Positions 46,685 to 54,666 of a stretch of 64,000 nt of DNA are shown here, in pieces; the stretch's first letter is position 1; every line of letters begins with the position of its first letter. This stretch comes from Ideonella sp. GTDB taxonomy: Bacteria > Pseudomonadota > Gammaproteobacteria > Burkholderiales > Burkholderiaceae_C. The notes under the pieces are model-generated. The model saw nothing but the letters and a program-made list of their open reading frames with translations, was not told where the DNA came from and did no database searches. The position numbers and the translations under genes were made by a program. The DNA lies in contig JADKIA010000003.1 of NCBI GenBank assembly GCA_016721465.1, positions 186,001-250,000 of the forward strand, written 5' to 3'.

Positions 46685-47152
46685 ATGAAGCGGGCCCACA
46701 AGATCCCCGAGAGCGTGCTGGTGGTGATCCACACCCCGGCACTGGAGGTGCTGCTCATCGAGCGCGCCGACAAGCCCGGCTACTGGCAAAGCGTCACCGG
46801 CTCCAAGGACCACGTCGACGAGCCCTTGCAGACCACCTGCATTCGCGAGGTCGCCGAGGAGACCGGCATCGAGGTGGGCTCGCCCGATGTGCCGCTTGAC
46901 GCATTGCGCGACTGGCACCTGGCCAACGACTACGAGATCTATCCCGTCTGGCGTCACCGCTACGCGCCGGGTGTCACCCGCAACATCGAGCATGTGTTCG
47001 GCCTCACCGTGCCGGCCGGCACGCCGGTGGTGTTGAGCCCGCGCGAGCACCTGCGCTATCAGTGGCTGCCCTGGCGCGAGGCAGCGGACCGTTGCTTCTC
47101 GCCCAGCAATGCCGAGGCCGTGCTGCAGTTGCCGCGCCTCGCGGCGCTCTGA
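46685..47152 (+). CDS. nudB: Dihydroneopterin triphosphate diphosphatase
   Basis: A 155-residue Nudix protein with Nudix box GSKDHVDEPL...REVAEETGIEV. The start RAHKIPESVLVVIHTPALEV and the substrate-side WHLANDYEIYPVWRHRYAPG match NudB, which removes pyrophosphate from dihydroneopterin triphosphate in folate synthesis. In relatives it directly follows aspS; here the toxin pair and aroG lie in between. It ends just before a tetranucleotide repeat. Confidence 0.9.
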   Translation: MKRAHKIPESVLVVIHTPALEVLLIERADKPGYWQSVTGSKDHVDEPLQTTCIREVAEETGIEVGSPDVPLDALRDWHLANDYEIYPVWRHRYAPGVTRNIEHVFGLTVPAGTPVVLSPREHLRYQWLPWREAADRCFSPSNAEAVLQLPRLAAL

Positions 47153-47156
47153 AATC

Positions 47157-47180
47157 ACCCACCCACCCACCCACCCACCC
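47157..47180 (+). repeat. Tetranucleotide tandem repeat (ACCC)6 before the EEP gene
   Basis: Six exact ACCC units, plus a partial AC, fill the space between the nudB stop (47152) and the ATG at 47191, where a Shine-Dalgarno would be expected. No purine-rich site is present. Copy-number change by slippage would alter the distance between the coupled genes. Confidence 0.8.
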
Positions 47181-47190
47181 ACGCCCGCTG

Positions 47191-47994
47191 ATGCGCCTCA
47201 GAAACTTCTCGGCTTCACGGCAACCCAGCACGCAGTTCACCACGCAGACGCTGCGCGTGGCCACCTACAACATCCACAAGGGCGTGCGCGGCCTGGGCCC
47301 GGGCAAGCGCCTGGAGATCCACAACCTGGGCCTGGGCATCGAGGCGCTGGACGCCGACCTGGTGTGCCTGCAGGAGGTGCGGCTGTACCATCGCCGCGAG
47401 GCGCAGCGCTTCGAGCAGACGCTGCTGGGGTGGCCCGATGAGGGCCAGGCCGACTTTCTGGCGCCGGAGGGCTACACGGTGGCCTATCGCACGAACGCAG
47501 TGACCAGGCATGGCGAGCACGGCAACGCGCTGTTGTCGCGATGGCCCATCGGCGACGTGGGCCACCACGACGTCAGTGACCACCGCTTCGAGCAGCGTGG
47601 CCTGTTGCATGTGCCGGTGCTGTGGCAGGGCGCCGAGGTGCACGTGGTGGTGGCGCACCTGGGGCTCATTCATTCCAGCCGGGTGCGCCAGGTCGAGCGC
47701 TTGGCCGAGTTCATTCAGGTCGAGGTGCCTGCCGATGCGCTGCTGGTGGTGGCCGGCGACTTCAACGACTGGGGCGAGCGCCTCGATGCGCCGATGCGCG
47801 AGAACGGGCTGGAGCGGGCACATGCCGGCAGCCTGTTCGCCCAGCGCACCTTTCCATCACGGCTGCCGCTGTTCGCACTGGACCGCGTGTACCTGCGCGG
47901 CCTGCGTTGTCTCTCGGCCAGCGTGCCGCGAGGCCCATCCTGGGCGCGAATGTCCGACCACCTGCCCCTGCTGGTGGAACTGCGCATCGACTGA
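47191..47994 (+). CDS. Endonuclease/exonuclease/phosphatase family protein (YbhP-like)
   Basis: A 267-residue EEP-fold protein. Catalytic motifs are TYNIHKGVRG, CLQEVRLYHR, VVAGDFNDWGERL, FALDRVYLRG and the closing SDHLPLLVELR. It is linked to clsB, as ybhP is to clsB in E. coli, which suggests a role around phospholipid or nucleotide-lipid turnover rather than DNA repair; this is inference. The ATG at 47191 follows the ACCC repeat with no Shine-Dalgarno. Confidence 0.87.
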   Translation: MRLRNFSASRQPSTQFTTQTLRVATYNIHKGVRGLGPGKRLEIHNLGLGIEALDADLVCLQEVRLYHRREAQRFEQTLLGWPDEGQADFLAPEGYTVAYRTNAVTRHGEHGNALLSRWPIGDVGHHDVSDHRFEQRGLLHVPVLWQGAEVHVVVAHLGLIHSSRVRQVERLAEFIQVEVPADALLVVAGDFNDWGERLDAPMRENGLERAHAGSLFAQRTFPSRLPLFALDRVYLRGLRCLSASVPRGPSWARMSDHLPLLVELRID

Positions 47995-48022
47995 GCCGCG
48001 CAACGCCGCCAGTCTTGCTGTC

Positions 48023-49324
48023 ATGCCCACCCCGCTCCGACGCGCTCGTGCCCATGCCGTGGCGGTGTTGCGCCAGCGGCCGCAGGTGTCGGGCGGCAAC
48101 GCAGTGCGTTTGCTGGCGGGTGGCGATGAGCTGTTTCCAGCCATGCGCGAGGCCATCGAGGCGGCAAGCCAGTCCATCTGGATGGCCACCTACATCTTTC
48201 ACGACGATGCCGCTTCGCGGGGCCTGGCCCAGGCGCTGTCGGCTGCCGCTGGCCGTGGCGTTCACGTTCAGTTGGTGGTCGACGGCTTTGGTTCCAAGGC
48301 CACGCTGGCCACCTTGCGTGGCTGGTTGGAGGCCAGCGGGGTGCAACTGACGGTGTTTCGTCCGGTGGACCGTTGGTGGCGGCTGCTGCACCCTGGCCAG
48401 CTGCGGCGCTTGCACCAGAAACTCTGCGTGGTGGACGGCCAGACGGCCTTTGTCGGCGGCATCAACATCATCGACGATCGCAACGACCTCGGGCATGGCT
48501 GGTCCGACACGCCGCGCCTGGACTTCGCAGTGCAGGTTCGGGGGCCGGTGGTCGACATGGTGGAGCAGACCACCCGCGCCATCTGGACCCGCGCGGCCCT
48601 GGGCGCCGATTGGCGCGAAGAGCTCAGCGCGCTGGCCCGCAGCGCCGAGCCGGTGGGGCGTGCTCGGCGGATGTTCAGGCGCCTGCTGATCCTGCCGCCG
48701 GCCCAGGACAAGGAAGCTTACGAACGCGAGGGGCATGAACCCCTGCCGCCCATGCGGGCGGTCTTCGTGGTGCGTGACAACCTGCGCCAACGCCGCGCCA
48801 TCGAGCATGCCTATGTGGAGGCGATCGAGTCCGCGCGCGAACGGGTCTGCATCATCTGCCCATACTTCTATCCGGGCCGCGTTTTCCGCGGCGCGCTGAA
48901 GCAGGCGGCCGAGCGCGGCGTGCAGGTCCGGCTGCTCCTGCAAGGCAAGGCCGACTACCGCTTCGCCGCGCTGGCGGCCCAGGTCTTGTACGACGAGTTG
49001 CTGGCGGCGGGCGTTCGCGTGTTCGAGTACACGCCTGCGTTTCTGCACGCCAAGGTCGCCGTCGTGGACGATGAGTGGGCGACGGTGGGGTCGAGCAACA
49101 TTGATCCGCTCTCGCTGCTGCTCAACCTGGAAGCCAACGTGGTGGTGCAGGATCTGGGCTTCACGGGCACGCTGGCCCTGCGATTCGAGGCGGCATTGGC
49201 GGCCTCGCAGGAGATCACCCGCCCGCCGGTGGGCCGTGGCTGGTGGGGCGCCGTGCGGCGCGGCTTCGTGGCTTGGACCGCCTACTGGTTCCTGCGTCTG
49301 GCGGGCATGAGCGGCCGCTACTGA
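48023..49324 (+). CDS. clsB: Cardiolipin synthase B (phospholipase D family)
   Basis: A 433-residue protein with two HKD motifs: HQKLCVVDGQTAFVGGINI and HAKVAVVDDEWATVGSSNI. The N-terminus GGNAVRLLAGGDELFPAM and absence of N-terminal membrane helices fit ClsB rather than ClsA. It transfers phosphatidyl groups to form cardiolipin. It starts 28 nt after the EEP gene, a conserved pair. The C-terminal segment (WTAYWFLRLAG) may associate with the membrane. Confidence 0.92.
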   Translation: MPTPLRRARAHAVAVLRQRPQVSGGNAVRLLAGGDELFPAMREAIEAASQSIWMATYIFHDDAASRGLAQALSAAAGRGVHVQLVVDGFGSKATLATLRGWLEASGVQLTVFRPVDRWWRLLHPGQLRRLHQKLCVVDGQTAFVGGINIIDDRNDLGHGWSDTPRLDFAVQVRGPVVDMVEQTTRAIWTRAALGADWREELSALARSAEPVGRARRMFRRLLILPPAQDKEAYEREGHEPLPPMRAVFVVRDNLRQRRAIEHAYVEAIESARERVCIICPYFYPGRVFRGALKQAAERGVQVRLLLQGKADYRFAALAAQVLYDELLAAGVRVFEYTPAFLHAKVAVVDDEWATVGSSNIDPLSLLLNLEANVVVQDLGFTGTLALRFEAALAASQEITRPPVGRGWWGAVRRGFVAWTAYWFLRLAGMSGRY

Positions 49325-49344
49325 CCGGCCGGGGGCGCAACCCG

Positions 49345-50361
49345 ATGGACCTGGTGAGCTTGCGGCCCGAAGGCCTCTACTGTGCCGCAGGTGACTTCTT
49401 CATCGACCCTTGGCGGGCCGTGGATCGCGCCGTGATCACCCATGCCCATGCCGACCATGCCCGCGGCGGCCACCGCCATGTGCTGGCCAGCCAGGACAGC
49501 GAGGCGGTTTTGCGGGTGCGCCTGGGCGCGAGCCTGCCGTTCCAGGGATTGGCCTACGGTGATCGCATCGATCACCATGGCGTGCGCATCAGTCTGCACC
49601 CGGCCGGCCATGTGCTGGGCTCGGCCCAGGTGCGGCTCGAACATGCGGGCCAGGTGTGGGTGGCCTCCGGGGACTACTTCGCCAGCGGGCACGACGAGTC
49701 CAACCCGACATGCCCGGCCTTCGAGCCGGTGCGCTGCCACTGCTTCATCACCGAGTCCACCTTCGGGCTGCCGTTGTACCGCTGGGCACCGCAGGCCGAG
49801 GTACTGGCGCAGATCGGGGATTGGTGGCGGGACAATGCCGCCACGGGCCATGCCAGCGTGCTGCTCGCCTACAGCTTTGGCAAGGCGCAGCGTTTGCTGG
49901 CGGGCCTGGACGCGGACATCGGTCCGATGCTCGTGCACGGCAGCGTGGCGGCCATCAACGAAGCCTATCTCGCCAGCGGGGTGGACTTGCCCGAGACGGC
50001 CTTGCTGGATTCAAGCACCGATCCCCGCGCGGTGGCTCGCGCGCTGGTCGTGACGCCGCCCAACACCCTGGCCAGCCCGTGGGCGCGCGCGCTCGGCCCG
50101 CACCGTGTGGCCTTTGCCAGCGGCTGGATGCAGTTGCGACAGGCGCGGCGACGCCAGGGCATGGACCGCGGTTTTGCGCTGTCCGACCACGCGGACTGGC
50201 CCGGGCTGCAGCGCGCCATCGGCGCCACTGGCGCCCAGCGTGTGATCGTCACGCATGGCGAGGAAGCAGTGATGGTGCGCTGGCTGCGCGCACAGGGCCT
50301 GCGCGCCGAGACCTTTCGCACGCCGTTCGGCGACGGTGAGGTCGGCGAGGCAGGGGACTGA
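49345..50361 (+). CDS. Ligase-associated DNA exonuclease (metallo-beta-lactamase fold)
   Basis: A 338-residue MBL/beta-CASP-like nuclease. The metal site is THAHADHARGG (His33, His35, Asp37, His38), with HPAGHVLGSAQ, SGDY and the late LSDHADW all present, so it should be active. In many bacteria it is encoded beside an ATP-dependent DNA ligase, a Lhr-like helicase and the phosphodiesterase PdeM. Here only the ligase homologue is adjacent, overlapping by TGATG. Confidence 0.92.
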   Translation: MDLVSLRPEGLYCAAGDFFIDPWRAVDRAVITHAHADHARGGHRHVLASQDSEAVLRVRLGASLPFQGLAYGDRIDHHGVRISLHPAGHVLGSAQVRLEHAGQVWVASGDYFASGHDESNPTCPAFEPVRCHCFITESTFGLPLYRWAPQAEVLAQIGDWWRDNAATGHASVLLAYSFGKAQRLLAGLDADIGPMLVHGSVAAINEAYLASGVDLPETALLDSSTDPRAVARALVVTPPNTLASPWARALGPHRVAFASGWMQLRQARRRQGMDRGFALSDHADWPGLQRAIGATGAQRVIVTHGEEAVMVRWLRAQGLRAETFRTPFGDGEVGEAGD

Positions 50362-52082
50362 TGCGTGCCTTTGCCGGGCTTTGCGCCATGCTGGACAGCG
50401 CAGCGTCCCACGATGCTCGACTTCGCGCTTGGCGGCGCTACCTGGCCCAGGCTGCACCGCGCGATGCGGCCTGGGCGCTTCATCTGTTGCTCGGCCACAC
50501 GCCGCGCCGCATGGCAACGTCCGCCGACCTGCGCGCCGCCGCGCGAGATTGCGCTCTGGACGACTGGTTGCTGGAGGCCTGCCTGCAGCGCAGCGGCGAC
50601 CTGGCCGAAACACTGGCCCTGGTTCTGCCGTTGCCCCAACGCCCCCTCGAGCTTGGTTTGGCCGAGTGGATGGAAGAGCATTGGCCAAGCTTGCAGGGCA
50701 CCGCGCCTGCGCATCGGCCCGACCGCTGGCGGGCCTGGTTGCTTGAGCTGGCTCCGCAGTCGCGCTGGGTGGTGTTGCGCCTGCTCAGTGGCGGGTGGCG
50801 CCCCGCCATGGCTGCCACCACGCTGCAAGATGGCTTGGCCGCCCATGCCGACCTGAGCCGGGCGGTGGTCGCCCAGCGGCTGCTGAGCTGGGCGGACTCG
50901 AAGCACACCCCCGATGCCAGGTCGTTCCTGGCTTTGCTCGCGCCGATGCACTCGCCAGACCGAACAGCGGGTGAGCCGTACCCACCCGCTTTGGCGTCCA
51001 CCTTGGCAGGCCTGAGCCCTGCGCTGGGTCCGATCGACGATTGGCTGGTGAGCTGGCGGTTCGACGCCGTGCCGGCACAACTGGTGCGTCGCCGCGGCAA
51101 CAGCTGGCTGTGGCTTGAAGGACCCGAGTTGGTGAACGACCGGTTGCCGGACTTGGTTTCGGCCAGTGCCTGGCTGCCCGACGGCACCGTGATCGAGGGC
51201 AGCCTTCAAATCCTGTCGGACCTGAGGCCCACGGATGCGGGACCGTTGCGGGCGCTGCTGCGCCGTCGGCCCGGGGCGCGACCGGGCCAGGGCGGGCTGC
51301 GCTTGCGATGGCTGGCCCATGACCTGCTGGAATGGCGTGGCGAAGACCTGCGCGCCATGGACTTCGACCAGCGGCGAGATCGCCTGACATCGCTTTGGAG
51401 CGATGCTTCTCGCCCAGCCGAGTTCGTGCTCGACGAGCCGCTGATGCCTGGCCATTGGGACGCCCTGGCCGGCTGGCATGCCGCAGGCCGCGCCTCGGGC
51501 GCCCGGGGCATGGTGCTGCGCCGCCGCCGCGTCCCAGGCGACCCGGACGCGGCCGCCGACCTGTGGCATTGGCCGCTGCCGCCGATGCGCATCCAAGGGG
51601 TACTCATCCACGCCCAGGTCGGCCCTGGCGGCGCGGCGGGACAACTGGTGTCCTGCAGCTTGGCGCTGTGGAGCCGCCTGCCGAAAGATGCCAACGAGGC
51701 GGCGGCAGCGTTGGACGCGGGCCCGCTGGATGAGGGCGCAGATGTCGATCGACTGCACCTGGTGCCTTTTGCCAAGATCGATGCCGGGCAGGACCATGAC
51801 CAGAACGCGGCGCTCGCCGACTGTGTCCGTGCCACCACCGTCGATCGATCCGGCCCGGTGCGGATCTTGAGGCCCAGCCTGGTGTGTACCGTGGCCTTCG
51901 ATCACCTTCAAACCAGCGGCCGCCACCGTTGCGGCATCGCCCTCTTGGGCGCACGCATCGAATGCCTTCAGCCGGATCGCCCCATCGCCGACGCCGGCCA
52001 CTTGGCCGAACTGCGGGCGCACCTGGTGGCGCCGGTGGCGCCGGTGGTGCAAGGGCCGGTCGATCCAGGCAAGCCAGGTTGA
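50361..52082 (+). CDS. ATP-dependent DNA ligase homologue lacking catalytic residues (probable pseudoenzyme)
   Basis: A 573-residue protein aligning over the whole length of the ligases paired with the MBL exonuclease: N-terminal DNA-binding domain, nucleotidyltransferase domain from about 225, OB fold from about 410. The nucleophile motif, normally EWKWDG, reads SWRFDA (Arg233 in place of Lys). The DGE motif reads EGS (279-281), the EGLMLK motif reads RGMVLR (382-387), and the WWKWK motif reads LWHWP (401-405). The SRGEE segment reads LEGPE. The frame is open and the surrounding fold conserved (HDLLEWRGEDLR), so this is not simple decay. Adenylation should be impossible; a structural or DNA-binding role is inferred. 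Confidence 0.85.
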   Translation: MRAFAGLCAMLDSAASHDARLRAWRRYLAQAAPRDAAWALHLLLGHTPRRMATSADLRAAARDCALDDWLLEACLQRSGDLAETLALVLPLPQRPLELGLAEWMEEHWPSLQGTAPAHRPDRWRAWLLELAPQSRWVVLRLLSGGWRPAMAATTLQDGLAAHADLSRAVVAQRLLSWADSKHTPDARSFLALLAPMHSPDRTAGEPYPPALASTLAGLSPALGPIDDWLVSWRFDAVPAQLVRRRGNSWLWLEGPELVNDRLPDLVSASAWLPDGTVIEGSLQILSDLRPTDAGPLRALLRRRPGARPGQGGLRLRWLAHDLLEWRGEDLRAMDFDQRRDRLTSLWSDASRPAEFVLDEPLMPGHWDALAGWHAAGRASGARGMVLRRRRVPGDPDAAADLWHWPLPPMRIQGVLIHAQVGPGGAAGQLVSCSLALWSRLPKDANEAAAALDAGPLDEGADVDRLHLVPFAKIDAGQDHDQNAALADCVRATTVDRSGPVRILRPSLVCTVAFDHLQTSGRHRCGIALLGARIECLQPDRPIADAGHLAELRAHLVAPVAPVVQGPVDPGKPG

Positions 52083-52257
52083 GCCCTCCGAGAACAGAGG
52101 GTCGACAAATCCAACATCTGGTGACGATGACAGCTTGTTTTGGCGCAATATTGCGCTCAGGATGCTTGACATCGGGGTTCGACAAGGGAATGAAGTGGGT
52201 TCAGACTTGCACAGGAAACACGGGAAGCGGGCCCGATGCGTCATCGAAAGGGCCCGG

Positions 52258-52310
52258 TGTGAACGTGTGACGGTTCACAGGCCGCTGTCGTTGCAAGGGC
52301 ATGTCTTGCA
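52258..52310. promoter_or_regulatory. Two inverted repeats upstream of the FeeM-type gene
   Basis: The 313-nt space between the ligase stop and 52396 holds TGTGAAC-N8-GTTCACA (52258-52279) and TGCAAG-N7-CTTGCA (52292-52310), both perfect. They lie 86-138 nt before the start and look like operator sites. TTGACA at about 52167 is a possible -35, without a convincing -10. ATGCAAGG near 52348 echoes the second repeat. No gene is seen in the remainder. Confidence 0.45.
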
Positions 52311-52395
52311 CTCGCGCCCTGATGGGCTCGGTCAATGGATATCATGCAAGGCGATGATGTCGTTGGATCAATGAACTGACTGGAGCAACAAGACC

Positions 52396-53217
52396 ATGAG
52401 TTCCAGTACCCTGTTTGCCGCTTCGGTCGAGTGGCGTCGCAAGGCCGGCAGCATGCTGGTCCTCGACCCGCCGATCGAATTGCTGCCTGATGGCGCGCCT
52501 GGGCCGCGCCGTTTCAAGATCAAGGCCGCCGACGTGGAATCGCGCCGCGGCCTGGTGTCCACGCTGCTCAAGAGCCGCTACCTCTGGCGTGGCTATCAGA
52601 CCAATGGCCTCGCGCAAGATCAGCCGGCGCAGCGCTTCACGCTGGCCGCGATCGAGAACGAACACACCATCGGCACCATCACCGTGGCCTTCGACGGGCC
52701 GCAGAAGCTGTCCGCCGACGATGCCTTTCCGGCCGAGGTGGGTGCCTTGCGCCAGGCGGGCAAGCGCCTGTGCGAGTTCACCAAGCTGGCCATCGACCCC
52801 ACGGTGGGCACCAAGCGCGTGCTGGCGGCGCTGTTCCACGTGGCCTACATCGTGGCCCACCGCATGCGTGGCTACGACACCCTGCTGATCGAGGTGAACC
52901 CGCGACACGTGCGCTACTACGAGCGCATGCTGGGTTGCCGCGTGCTGGGTGGCGTGCGAATCAACCGCACCGTGAATGCGCCGGCGGTGCTGCTCACGGT
53001 GGAGTTCTCGTACATCATGGAGCAGATCGGCAAGTTCGGCGGCAACCCGGAGATGTCGTCGGAAGAGCGGTCGCTGTACCCGTTTGCCTTTACGCTGAGC
53101 GAAGAGGCCGGCATCATCGAACGCATGCGCGCTCGCTACGAGACCTGGCTGGAAGGGCGCGAGGGCGCACCGCCGGCCGAAACCGACTTCCAGCCCTCCG
53201 ACCTGGCGGGCCTTTAG
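52396..53217 (+). CDS. N-acyl amino acid synthase FeeM-like acyltransferase
   Basis: A 273-residue GNAT-fold protein of the FeeM/PEP-CTERM-associated acyltransferase group. Visible marks are SRYLWRGYQTNG (substrate loop), ENEHTIGTITVAFDGPQKL, CEFTKLAIDPTVGTKRVLAA and IEVNPRHVRYYERMLGCRVL. FeeM joins long-chain acyl-ACP to amino acids such as tyrosine, giving secreted N-acyl amino acids. It stands alone, with its own long upstream region and candidate operators. The homologous LuxI fold was considered but key LuxI residues are missing. Function is inferred from fold only. Confidence 0.78.
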   Translation: MSSSTLFAASVEWRRKAGSMLVLDPPIELLPDGAPGPRRFKIKAADVESRRGLVSTLLKSRYLWRGYQTNGLAQDQPAQRFTLAAIENEHTIGTITVAFDGPQKLSADDAFPAEVGALRQAGKRLCEFTKLAIDPTVGTKRVLAALFHVAYIVAHRMRGYDTLLIEVNPRHVRYYERMLGCRVLGGVRINRTVNAPAVLLTVEFSYIMEQIGKFGGNPEMSSEERSLYPFAFTLSEEAGIIERMRARYETWLEGREGAPPAETDFQPSDLAGL

Positions 53218-53236
53218 CCGAGCTAAGGGGTCGGGC

Positions 53237-54637
53237 TCAAGCTTCCTCGCCCAGACATTGGTCGAGGATGTCGATGGCCTGATCCATCTGCGCCAGGGTC
53301 GTCACCAGGGGCGGGGTCAGGGTGAGGGTGTTGCCCATCGTGGTCTTGAACGACAGGCCGCGCGACATGGCCCGGTAGAGCACCCGCTCAGCCGCCGCAC
53401 CGGCGGGGGCCTTGCTGGCCCGGTCGGTCACCAGTTCCACACCCAGCAGCAGGCCGCGACCGCGCACGTCACCGATCAGGGCATGGCGCTGGCGCAGCGC
53501 CTGCAGCCGGTCCAGCGCGTGCCGGCCAACCCGCGCGGCGTTCTCCACCAGGCCTTCGCGCTCGATCACTTCGAGGGTGGCCAGGGCGGCCCGAGCCGTC
53601 ACCGGATTCTTTTCGTGGGTGTAGTGGCCATGGGCGTAGGCGCCGGCGATGTTGAGGTCCTCACGCGCCAGGCAGGCGGCGATGGGCAGCACGCCACCAC
53701 CCAGCGCCTTTCCCAGCACCACGATGTCGGGGGCGGCGGCGTCGTGCTCGGCCGCAAAGAAGCGACCCGTCTTGCCCAGGCCGGTGGGGATCTCGTCGAA
53801 GATCAGCAGCGTGCCGTGCGCGTGGCAGGCCTCGCGCACCGCCTGCCAGTAGCCCGGCGGTGGCACGTAGGGCACAGCACGCGCCGGCTCGGCCACCACC
53901 GCGGCCACGTCGCCTTCGCGTTCGAGCACGTACCTGACCATGCTGGCGCAGGCCAGGCGGCATCGCTCGAGCCGAGGCTGGCCCAGGTCGTCCACCGCGT
54001 GGCCGTAGGCGCACCGATAGCATCCAAATGGGGCGACATGCTCGCTGCCCGGCAGCAGCGGGCCGACCTTGCCGGAACGGAACAGCGATTCGCCTCCCAC
54101 GCTGGACGCGCCGAAGCCGGCGCCATGGAACGAATCCCAGAAGCTCAGCGTCTTGAATCGGCCCGTGGCCGCCCGGGCCAGCTTGATGGCGATTTCCACC
54201 GCATCGCTGCCACCGGTGGTGAACAGCACCCGGCTGGCCGAGCCGGTGAGGCGCTTGAATTGAGTCGAGAGCGCCTCGGCCAGTTCCACGGCGCGGTCGC
54301 TGGCAAAGCGCCTGGGGGCGAAGCTCAACTCGTCGAGCTGGGCCTTGATGCTGCCAATGACGTGCGGGTGCGCATAGCCCACGTGGTGCACGTTGTTGCC
54401 GTGGAAGTCCATGTAGCGGCGGCCCGCCAGGTCCTCGATCCAGAGGCCTTCGGCCTTGCGGATGACGTTCAGGCACGGCGTGGAGACCGCCTGGTGCAGG
54501 AAGCTCGCGCTGTCGCGGGCGAGCAGGGCGCGTGTGGGCGCATCCAGGTGCTCGGCCTGCCAGGCCGTGCGCAGCGGTGTGTGGTTGACATCGCCCTCGC
54601 TCTGCGAGGGCGAGGGCGGGATCGGCTCAGCGTGCAT
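53237..54637 (-). CDS. pbfA: Class III PLP enzyme, probable (R)-1-hydroxy-2-aminoethylphosphonate ammonia-lyase
   Basis: A 466-residue class III aminotransferase-fold protein. The PLP lysine is in VVLGKALGGGVLP, the Asp in IFDEIPTGLGKTG, with FTTGGSDAVEIAIKLARA and YMDFHGNNVHHVGYAHP. These features and EGDVN near the start fit PbfA, which deaminates hydroxylated 2-aminoethylphosphonate to phosphonoacetaldehyde and works alongside PhnW. phnW lies 8 kb upstream in the same direction. A perfect 8-bp hairpin (54592-54612) falls within the first 16 codons. A generic transaminase is the alternative. Confidence 0.72.
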   Translation of the reverse strand: MHAEPIPPSPSQSEGDVNHTPLRTAWQAEHLDAPTRALLARDSASFLHQAVSTPCLNVIRKAEGLWIEDLAGRRYMDFHGNNVHHVGYAHPHVIGSIKAQLDELSFAPRRFASDRAVELAEALSTQFKRLTGSASRVLFTTGGSDAVEIAIKLARAATGRFKTLSFWDSFHGAGFGASSVGGESLFRSGKVGPLLPGSEHVAPFGCYRCAYGHAVDDLGQPRLERCRLACASMVRYVLEREGDVAAVVAEPARAVPYVPPPGYWQAVREACHAHGTLLIFDEIPTGLGKTGRFFAAEHDAAAPDIVVLGKALGGGVLPIAACLAREDLNIAGAYAHGHYTHEKNPVTARAALATLEVIEREGLVENAARVGRHALDRLQALRQRHALIGDVRGRGLLLGVELVTDRASKAPAGAAAERVLYRAMSRGLSFKTTMGNTLTLTPPLVTTLAQMDQAIDILDQCLGEEA

Positions 54638-54666
54638 GGTGGTCAAGGTCCGGGGCGACGGGCGAC

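Noticed and set aside
47157..47180. ACCC repeat as a CRISPR or telomere-like array
   Set aside because: Units are 4 bp with no spacers and no cas genes nearby; it is a simple sequence repeat.
52396..53217. FeeM-type protein as a LuxI acyl-homoserine lactone synthase
   Set aside because: The LuxI catalytic pattern of Arg/Phe/Trp near the N-terminus is not seen and there is no luxR neighbour.
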